Part shown: in pieces, positions 6,675-11,663 of the stretch | Numbering within the stretch: position 1 is the stretch's first letter | Layout: every line of letters begins with the position of its first letter | Source of the DNA: an uncultured Capnocytophaga sp. | GTDB lineage: Bacteria; Bacteroidota; Bacteroidia; Flavobacteriales; Flavobacteriaceae | Direction: 5' to 3' | NCBI GenBank assembly: GCA_905372595.1 | Contig: CAJPPS010000019.1 | Coordinates: 1-11,663, forward strand | DNA: 11,663 nucleotides | Position numbers and translations under genes: made by a program | Notes under the pieces: generated by a model | Seen by the model: the letters and a program-made list of their open reading frames with translations, nothing else | Database searches by the model: none | What the model was told of the DNA's origin: nothing

Positions 6675-7876
6675 CTTGCCTTTTCTTCGATGGCTTTATC
6701 CACCTGTAGAGCAAAATCACTTAGTACATTCATATAATTGATGTAAGCATCATAGGGAGAGCTGTAAGGAGAATCATTCTTAAGCCTTTGCTCTGCTGAA
6801 ATATACTTTGTGCTCATATAATAGAAGTGGTTGCTAGATTGTAAGCGACTGTAAGTACGCCTGAAAGCCTCATCAGCGAGTGTTTCCACCTTGCCACTCA
6901 AGGAAAACAGCTCTTCAAAGGCATTTTCTTGTAATTCATTCCCCAAGAAAGAGGTAATATCACGTTCCTCATCTGTCCAAGAGATTGGATTAGGTACATA
7001 GATAGGTTCCTGTGAAGAGAATGTATGAGTTACCTCTGAGGGAGTTAAGAAAGCATAATCTGAATCCTCTAACAGATACATTGGCAAGTAATAAAGGAAA
7101 TCAAAAATACCTGAATTAGGCGTATTATACCTACCTATAGCTTGATAACGAAGGAATAAGTTCAGTACATCTCCTTCCTTAAGGCTTGCCCTGACCCATT
7201 GTGCATATTTCTCAGCCGTGAGAGGATATTGATCCCATTGTGTATCCGAAAAACGCAGAGAAATATCATCACTAAGCTTGGCATTCTTGAGTAATATTTT
7301 CACCTCTTCATTATTGGGATGATGATGCACGAAATTAGGATTTCTCCAGCCCAAAATATGCTTAGCTCCTTCGGTAAGTATGGTGTTAAATCCTAAGCGA
7401 GCTACGCGCTCGCCTATACTATCGGAATAGATAAGTGAGGTGTTACGGAAAGCCTTAGGAGCTTTGCCAAAAAGTTCCTCCACCCGCTGAGCGTGCCTGA
7501 GAACATCCCTTTCAAATTCTGTGGTATTCTCCGAAAGGGAAGAAAGAGAGTGTGCGTAGGGCTCACACAGAAACTCTACACAGCCCGTTTGAGCAAGTTC
7601 TTGAAAACTATGGATCACCTCAGGAACGTGTAGCTCAAGAAGCTCAATAGCACTCCCTGAGATAGAGAAAGTTACCTTGAACTTCCCTTTATATCGGTCT
7701 ATAAGTCTTTTGAGTGTGGCGTTAGCAGGGAGAAAACAATCTTTGGCTAATTGCTCTATTTCTGTACGGTTTAAGTAATAATCAAAATAATCGTGTTGCC
7801 TACCTATATCAAAGAAATGATATCTGCGCAACTGCTCTGAAAGATGGACTTCAAAGTAAAAACAAATGGCTTTCAT
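6668..7876 (-). CDS. GH57 alpha-amylase-like protein, probably catalytically inactive
   Basis: The 402-residue protein has the architecture of the Bacteroidota GH57 alpha-amylase group: FYFEVHLSEQLRRY at the N-terminus (7-19), FSISGSAIELL (70-80), VEFLCEPYAHSLSSL (100-114), TEGAKHILGW (168-177), QYPLTAEKYAQW (216-227) and ISWTDEERDITSFLGNELQ (298-316). It has no signal peptide and should be cytoplasmic. In the family as I remember it, the nucleophile lies in a FRNTELIY-type motif and the acid in a D-Y-E-x-F-G motif. Here these read FRNTSLIY (Ser147) and LRYQAIG (Arg243), so both catalytic carboxylates appear replaced, although the flanking residues are well kept. The codons were checked directly (TCA at 7438-7436, CGT at 7150-7148). 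GH57 amylase-like homologues lacking catalytic residues are known. It is last in the glycogen operon and may bind glucan or act as a regulatory or scaffold subunit. Family membership is firm, inactivity likely. Confidence 0.85.
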   Translation of the reverse strand: MKAICFYFEVHLSEQLRRYHFFDIGRQHDYFDYYLNRTEIEQLAKDCFLPANATLKRLIDRYKGKFKVTFSISGSAIELLELHVPEVIHSFQELAQTGCVEFLCEPYAHSLSSLSENTTEFERDVLRHAQRVEELFGKAPKAFRNTSLIYSDSIGERVARLGFNTILTEGAKHILGWRNPNFVHHHPNNEEVKILLKNAKLSDDISLRFSDTQWDQYPLTAEKYAQWVRASLKEGDVLNLFLRYQAIGRYNTPNSGIFDFLYYLPMYLLEDSDYAFLTPSEVTHTFSSQEPIYVPNPISWTDEERDITSFLGNELQENAFEELFSLSGKVETLADEAFRRTYSRLQSSNHFYYMSTKYISAEQRLKNDSPYSSPYDAYINYMNVLSDFALQVDKAIEEKARG

Positions 7877-7923
7877 TAGGGAAAAATCTTTAGGTTTTAT
7901 TAAGTACTGAATCTATATTTTGT

Positions 7924-7961
7924 GAGAACAGCCATTTTTCGGCTATCTCATTCCTGTTCTC
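7924..7961 (-). repeat. Inverted repeat between the glycosyltransferase and GH57-like genes
   Basis: An 8-bp perfect repeat (gagaacag at 7924-7931, ctgttctc at 7954-7961) spans most of the gap after the glycosyltransferase stop codon. Inside it a smaller stem AGCC/GGCT (7930-7933 with 7941-7944) shares two bases with the larger one, so the two folds compete. No T-run follows on the minus strand. It could lower or tune expression of the last gene, or stabilise the upstream message. No promoter consensus was found in the 84-bp gap. Confidence 0.45.
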
Positions 7962-9253
7962 TATATATTAATTTGGGTTTGATATATTTGCTTAAGCTTA
8001 GTAGCAGCATATTCCCACTTAAGGGTATTCACCTCTGCTAGTCCCTCCCTCTTAAGAGAATCAGAGAGCTTAGGATAAGCGAGCAATCCATAAATAGCAT
8101 CTGCAAGGGCATTTACATCCCAATAATCGACTTTGATAGCGTGCTGAAGCACTTCTGAGACACCTGATTGCTTAGAGATAATGGTAGGCACTCCACAACG
8201 CATTGCCTCCAGAGGAGAAATCCCAAAAGGCTCAGATACAGAAGGCATTACATATACATCACTATAACGGAACATTCGTTGGACATCATTCCCTCGTAAA
8301 AAACCCGTAAAATGAAAATGACCTCCCAACTTAAGCTGTGCCACACGCCGAACAGAAGGAGTCATTTTATCACCATTCCCTGCCATTACAAAGTGTGCAT
8401 TTGGGATGCGCTTGAGTACTTTTGCCGCTGCTTCTATAAAGTATTCAGGTCCTTTTTGGAGGGTAATACGCCCCAAGAAAGTAACAATTTTTTCATCAAG
8501 CGTACGTGGAGGCAGGTCAAGTTCTTCATCGGAAAAATCCACCGCATTATGCACTGTAGAGACTTTTTCAGGAGAAATCCCATATTTTTCTATAACTATC
8601 TTACGCGTCCAGTCGCTTACTGTAATCACGTGGTCAGCCCCTTGCATCCCATTCTTTTCTATATCATATACAATCGTATTCCGATTATATTCCCCTCCTC
8701 GGTCATATTCGGTGGCGTGTACGTGTACCACTAAGGGCTTCCCGCTTATCTGCTTAGCAACTAATCCTGCTTGATAAGTAAGCCAATCGTGTGCGTGGAT
8801 AATATCAAAATCATACTTGCTCGCTATGGTACCCGCCACAAGTGCATAACGATATACTTCCTCAAGGAGATTATCGCCATACTTCCCTGAGAAATTGAAG
8901 GTACGCTTGTGGGTATAATGTTCACTGTGTTGCGAAGAATGTTGTTCCTGCCAGTAAGAAGCAAATACTTCAGGAGAAAGATAAGGTCTTAGAGAGGAAC
9001 CAATCTCCATAAATTGTATATGCTCATTATATTGGTCAGAAAATGTGTATGACTCTAACATTTCCTCTTCACTTGCATTGATAATACGTGCTGCCGTGGG
9101 GTCTTCATCTCCTGATGCTTTAGGCATCACAAAGAGTACCTCTACTTCATTCTTGGCTAACCCTTTGGTAAGCCCTAAGCAAGCTGTTCCCAAACCTCCA
9201 CTGATATGAGGAGGGAATTCCCAGCCAAACATAAGTACTTTTATCTTTTTCAT
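7961..9253 (-). CDS. Glycogen synthase-like glycosyltransferase (GT4/GT5 type)
   Basis: The 430-residue cytoplasmic protein has the GT-B fold. The N-terminal half starts with KVLMFGWEFPPHISGGLGT (5-23), whose Gly-Gly-Leu-Gly loop contacts the nucleotide sugar in starch and glycogen synthases. HAHDWLTY (153-160) follows, then VVHVHATEYDRG (175-186) in the acceptor half. The C-terminal half begins near 255 with IVTFLGRITLQKGPE (256-270), giving the conserved Arg262 and Lys267. It ends with the retaining-transferase motif EPFGISPLE, where Glu341 and Glu349 are the E-x7-E pair. All expected catalytic features are therefore present, unlike in its two neighbours. It starts 9 bp after the debranching-protein stop codon, so translation is probably coupled. 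The likely role is transfer of glucose from a nucleotide sugar to an alpha-glucan; the donor (UDP- or ADP-glucose) cannot be decided here, and other sugar acceptors are possible. Confidence 0.88.
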   Translation of the reverse strand: MKKIKVLMFGWEFPPHISGGLGTACLGLTKGLAKNEVEVLFVMPKASGDEDPTAARIINASEEEMLESYTFSDQYNEHIQFMEIGSSLRPYLSPEVFASYWQEQHSSQHSEHYTHKRTFNFSGKYGDNLLEEVYRYALVAGTIASKYDFDIIHAHDWLTYQAGLVAKQISGKPLVVHVHATEYDRGGEYNRNTIVYDIEKNGMQGADHVITVSDWTRKIVIEKYGISPEKVSTVHNAVDFSDEELDLPPRTLDEKIVTFLGRITLQKGPEYFIEAAAKVLKRIPNAHFVMAGNGDKMTPSVRRVAQLKLGGHFHFTGFLRGNDVQRMFRYSDVYVMPSVSEPFGISPLEAMRCGVPTIISKQSGVSEVLQHAIKVDYWDVNALADAIYGLLAYPKLSDSLKREGLAEVNTLKWEYAATKLKQIYQTQINI

Positions 9254-9262
9254 AATAGATTC

Positions 9263-11230
9263 TTATTGAGGTGAATTTTCTTTTTTGTATGAATTGATCA
9301 AATAGATAGCTCGGATAATCTCGGCTGTATTACGCGCTTGTGAGATACAGCCGTGCCCCACATAAGGAGGGTTGCCATCATAGAATTCTGAAATCAGCCC
9401 AAGTCCATAATTGTGAATATCCTCATCTACCTTAGAGAGAAGTTCTTCTGCTTTGGGGACAAAGGCTTGTCCATAGAGCTTCAAGCAAGTTTCTATATAA
9501 AAACTTAAGAGCCAAGGATGTGTTCCTCCTTGATAAATAGCCTCTTCTTGTTCCTGCATTGTCCCTTCACAACGCCCCAGATAGCGTTTATCATCAGGAG
9601 CTAAAGTTCGTAAACCTCTTTCGGTAAGGAGTTTTTCCTGTAACAAATCTACAATAGATTTCTTTTGAGCATCTTTCAACGGACTGAATTCCAAGGCACA
9701 AGCAATAATCTGATTAGGACGTACAGAAAGGTCTTGCTCTCCTTCCTGATAGGTATCTGCCAGATAGCCTTTGCTTTCATTCCAGAAAGTAGCTAAGAAC
9801 TGCTCCTGTATCTGCTTAGGATAGTCTCCCCATTGAGAAATAAAATCTCTATCTGACCCTGCTCTAGCCAGCTCTAAAGCATAACAAATAGCGTTGTACC
9901 ACAAGGCATTGACTTCCACTACAAAACCATTTCTTTCTAGGACAGGAATTCCATTAATAGTTCCATTCATCCAAGTAAGGGGTCTGTGATACTTCTGATT
10001 ATAAATAAGTTTGTTCTCATTCATATGTACTTGAGGGAAAGTACGCCCATCACGATAAGCCTCCAATACTGCACAAAGGGAAGTTCTGTATTTATTCCAA
10101 AGAAGCTCTTTAGGAACCCTTGCCCAATGCTCATATTGCTGAAGCGTCCAGAAGAACCATAATGAGGTATCTGAATTATACTCTGGAGCCACGTGACTAC
10201 TGATAAGCCTAGGGAAAAGTCCTCCCTTCTGATACTGTAACATCGAATCAATTACTTGCTCGAATAAAGCCGTATCCCCTGTGCCTATTGCAATCCCAGG
10301 CAGTGCAACAAAAGTATTGCGCCCATAAGAAAGATGCCAAGGATAGCCTGCCTTGATACGGGTTTCATTCAGCTTTTCTATAACAAACTGTCTTGAGGCA
10401 TACTTAAGACAGTTCTCAAAGGAATCTCTTGGAGCCCTCTGCTGAGAACTTTTTTCAAATTCCTCCACCAAAGTTTCTGCCTGCTCTAGGGTGGTAGAAG
10501 CAGAAAATACTATAGGCAGGTCTTTGTACAATGTTAGTTCGAAATCACCTGGTACTACTAAGTCCTCCTGATAATCTCCTCCCCTCTCTCTGTCCTTACT
10601 ATACTGAAGATGTTTATACCAGTGAGGATTATGTTCATAGGTATTTTCTTGACTCAGTTGCATATATAGTGTTGGGAATCCCTCATAGAGCTTCATTGCT
10701 ATCCCTTGACTCACTGAATTATAGCTCATATTGGCTTGCGGATTCTCCTGAGAAAGCTTATGAATATCCCGAAACGCTAAAAAAGGCATAAGCCGTAAGC
10801 GAACTGACTGATGGGAACCTAGCAAAGTATAACGAATCAGTACTTGTGGTTGCCCGTGGAGCATCATTATATCTTTCTTAAGGCTTACTCCCGCTACTTG
10901 ATAAGTGATAGAATAGTATTTGTTAAGCTCAGCATCTACTATATACTTATGCCCTTTAGGATGAAAAGTGTTATTAGGATACTGATGAATCCCAAAATTA
11001 AACTCTTTATCATTGACAATAATGGTCTCATCCAAGGAGGAAAGCAATAAGTGATTGCGCCCCAGAAATTCATCAATAGGGACAACCAGAAGTCCGTGAT
11101 AACGGCTCGTATTGCAAAAATTAAGGGTAGTAGAGAGATAGCCTCCTTCTCGGTTGGTACCAAGAAACTCCCTCTGTAAGGCAAATTCCAAATTTACCAA
11201 ATCACGTTGCTTGAAACTAAGGTACTGCAT
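9263..11230 (-). CDS. Glycogen debranching enzyme-related protein (amylo-alpha-1,6-glucosidase, GH133-like) with altered active-site motifs
   Basis: The ATG at 11230 gives 655 residues and a start (MQYLSFKQRDLVNLEFAL) matching the family; an upstream TTG at 11251 would add seven residues and is less likely. The N-terminal bacterial GDE domain (about 5-250) has REFLGTNREGGYLSTTL and NTSRYHGLLVVP. The C-terminal GDE_C alpha/alpha-barrel (about 265-650) has GYPWHLSYGRNTFVALPG, DTSLWFFW, TWMN, VVEVNALWYNA, RPNQ and QGGTHPWLLSF. Such proteins remove alpha-1,6-linked glucose at glycogen branch points. Two positions differ from the motifs I recall: G-R-D-T reads GRNT (Asn305) and W-M-D reads WMN (Asn422). 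Both are AAT codons in the DNA. In GH15-clan enzymes the R-D pair holds glucose at subsite -1, and the W-M-D aspartate is a candidate general acid, so activity may be lost or changed. It is the first gene of the trio. Family certain, activity doubtful. Confidence 0.88.
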   Translation of the reverse strand: MQYLSFKQRDLVNLEFALQREFLGTNREGGYLSTTLNFCNTSRYHGLLVVPIDEFLGRNHLLLSSLDETIIVNDKEFNFGIHQYPNNTFHPKGHKYIVDAELNKYYSITYQVAGVSLKKDIMMLHGQPQVLIRYTLLGSHQSVRLRLMPFLAFRDIHKLSQENPQANMSYNSVSQGIAMKLYEGFPTLYMQLSQENTYEHNPHWYKHLQYSKDRERGGDYQEDLVVPGDFELTLYKDLPIVFSASTTLEQAETLVEEFEKSSQQRAPRDSFENCLKYASRQFVIEKLNETRIKAGYPWHLSYGRNTFVALPGIAIGTGDTALFEQVIDSMLQYQKGGLFPRLISSHVAPEYNSDTSLWFFWTLQQYEHWARVPKELLWNKYRTSLCAVLEAYRDGRTFPQVHMNENKLIYNQKYHRPLTWMNGTINGIPVLERNGFVVEVNALWYNAICYALELARAGSDRDFISQWGDYPKQIQEQFLATFWNESKGYLADTYQEGEQDLSVRPNQIIACALEFSPLKDAQKKSIVDLLQEKLLTERGLRTLAPDDKRYLGRCEGTMQEQEEAIYQGGTHPWLLSFYIETCLKLYGQAFVPKAEELLSKVDEDIHNYGLGLISEFYDGNPPYVGHGCISQARNTAEIIRAIYLINSYKKENSPQ

Positions 11231-11288
11231 CAGATAATGATTAATGGTCAATGATTCTATTTATTGCGTTTATAATTATTCTTTGGTT

Positions 11289-11303
11289 AGGTGTCATACA
11301 CCT
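11289..11303. repeat. Palindrome upstream of the glycogen operon
   Basis: AGGTGT-CAT-ACACCT is a perfect 6-bp inverted repeat around 3 bp, 59 bp upstream of the debranching-protein ATG at 11230. No TAnnTTTG promoter box was found in this 140-bp gap, so the operon may start from a non-canonical promoter or by read-through. The repeat could be an operator or a small hairpin; the sequence does not decide. Confidence 0.35.
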
Positions 11304-11312
11304 CATCTATAA

Positions 11313-11331
11313 AGCCTCTCTGGTGGAGGCT
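11313..11331 (-). terminator. Possible terminator of the partial upstream gene
   Basis: On the minus strand AGCCTC and GAGGCT form a 6-bp stem around a 7-nt loop, extended by one G-U pair, and are followed by TTTAT. It sits 40 bp past the stop codon of the partial gene and upstream of the debranching-protein gene. The stem is short and the T-run weak, so this is tentative. Confidence 0.4.
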
Positions 11332-11370
11332 CCTATTGCTGAAACGAGCTTGTAGCTTATGCTTAATTTT

Positions 11371-11663
11371 TCACTTTTGACTACTCCAGTCATAAACCCC
11401 ACTGATGAAACCTCTCTTTAGGGCGTCTTCTTCATAATAGCCCATCATCAGGTATTTCTCTCCTTGGATAAGCTCCCACCAGCCCCCTGCATTTACCCTA
11501 TAGAAATAGGGCTCTCCCTTATAAATAAGCACTCCCTCAACTACACAAGGAAATACACCGAACATATCGTGCAACTCACTGAAATCCATCGATCGAGAAT
11601 GCTTCATCACATACTTTATAGTCTTTTCAGAGATAGACCACCCCTTACATTCCTCATAATCCC
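11371..11663 (-). CDS. Unrecognised protein, C-terminal part (start lies beyond the window)
   Basis: The minus-strand frame is open from the window edge to a TGA at 11373-11371 and gives 96 visible residues. A GTG at 11610 could start it, but the frame upstream of that codon has no stop and reads like protein (EECKGWSISEKTIKYV), so the gene very likely continues past 11663. The visible part is rich in aromatic and acidic residues, with FGVFPCVVEGVLIYKGEPYF, then YRVNAGGWWELI and a charged YYEEDALKRGF near the end. It has no membrane segment. The alternating strand-like pattern suggests a small beta-rich fold. I do not recognise the family, and a soluble hypothetical or immunity-type protein is only one possibility. 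It lies upstream of the glycogen operon in the same direction, with two inverted repeats in the 140-bp gap. Confidence 0.6.
   Translation of the reverse strand, partial: DYEECKGWSISEKTIKYVMKHSRSMDFSELHDMFGVFPCVVEGVLIYKGEPYFYRVNAGGWWELIQGEKYLMMGYYEEDALKRGFISGVYDWSSQK

Noticed and set aside
8312..8774. Two plus-strand frames of 140 and 122 codons opposite the glycosyltransferase gene
   Set aside because: Both are antisense to conserved transferase motifs, overlap each other, and have compositions typical of shadow frames.
11231..11251. Upstream TTG start for the debranching-protein gene
   Set aside because: The ATG at 11230 gives the N-terminus expected for the family (MQYLSF), while the extra seven residues match nothing and need a rare start codon.
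11608..11610. GTG as the true start of the partial gene at the right edge
   Set aside because: The frame remains open upstream to the window edge with protein-like residues, so an earlier start outside the window is more likely.
1..11663. CRISPR array, insertion sequence, phage or tRNA genes
   Set aside because: No regularly spaced repeats, transposase or integrase frames, or tRNA-like cloverleaf sequences were seen on either strand.

Overview
The window reads as chromosomal DNA of a Bacteroidota bacterium in the Flavobacteriia, most likely a Capnocytophaga or close relative. Four things point there: AT-rich DNA without clear Shine-Dalgarno sites; promoters with the Bacteroidota -7 element TAnnTTTG (positions 1524-1531, 5517-5524, 5577-5584); an F1Fo ATP synthase subunit a with a long secreted N-terminal extension; and a lipoprotein with the X-K-(D/E)2-X surface-export signal described in Capnocytophaga canimorsus. 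The genus is an inference; the phylum is well supported.

Layout. (1) 1-1475, minus strand: start of the ATP synthase Fo operon, atpB - atpE - atpF, with atpF cut by the window edge. A promoter lies upstream of atpB and an 11-bp hairpin lies between atpE and atpF. (2) 1660-1683: a terminator-like hairpin separating this operon from the next. (3) 1710-5498, minus strand: a two-gene operon of a TonB-dependent outer-membrane receptor followed, 15 bp later, by a surface-type DUF4374-like lipoprotein. (4) 5608-6663, plus strand: a divergently transcribed secreted alpha/beta-hydrolase of the Fes/IroE-like esterase group, sharing a 109-bp promoter region with the receptor. (5) 6668-11230, minus strand: a three-gene glycogen-related operon (GH133-like debranching protein - GT4/5 glycosyltransferase - GH57-like protein), convergent with the esterase and only 4 bp from it. 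(6) 11371-11663, minus strand: the 3' part of an unrecognised gene that runs off the window, followed by two inverted repeats.

Two systems deserve attention. Receptor, lipoprotein and esterase together look like a capture-import-cleave module for a siderophore or other ester-containing ligand. The receptor/lipoprotein pair resembles the XusA/XusB xenosiderophore system of Bacteroides thetaiotaomicron, here next to a candidate periplasmic esterase rather than a visible PepSY-type reductase. In the glycogen trio, the transferase keeps its catalytic motif, but the GH57 protein appears to have lost both catalytic carboxylates (Ser147 and Arg243 at the expected Glu and Asp positions). The debranching protein has Asn in place of Asp in two family motifs. 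The operon may therefore serve synthesis, binding or regulation rather than hydrolysis. Both readings rest on remembered family motifs and need alignment and experiment.

No RNA genes, CRISPR arrays, insertion sequences or phage genes were seen.
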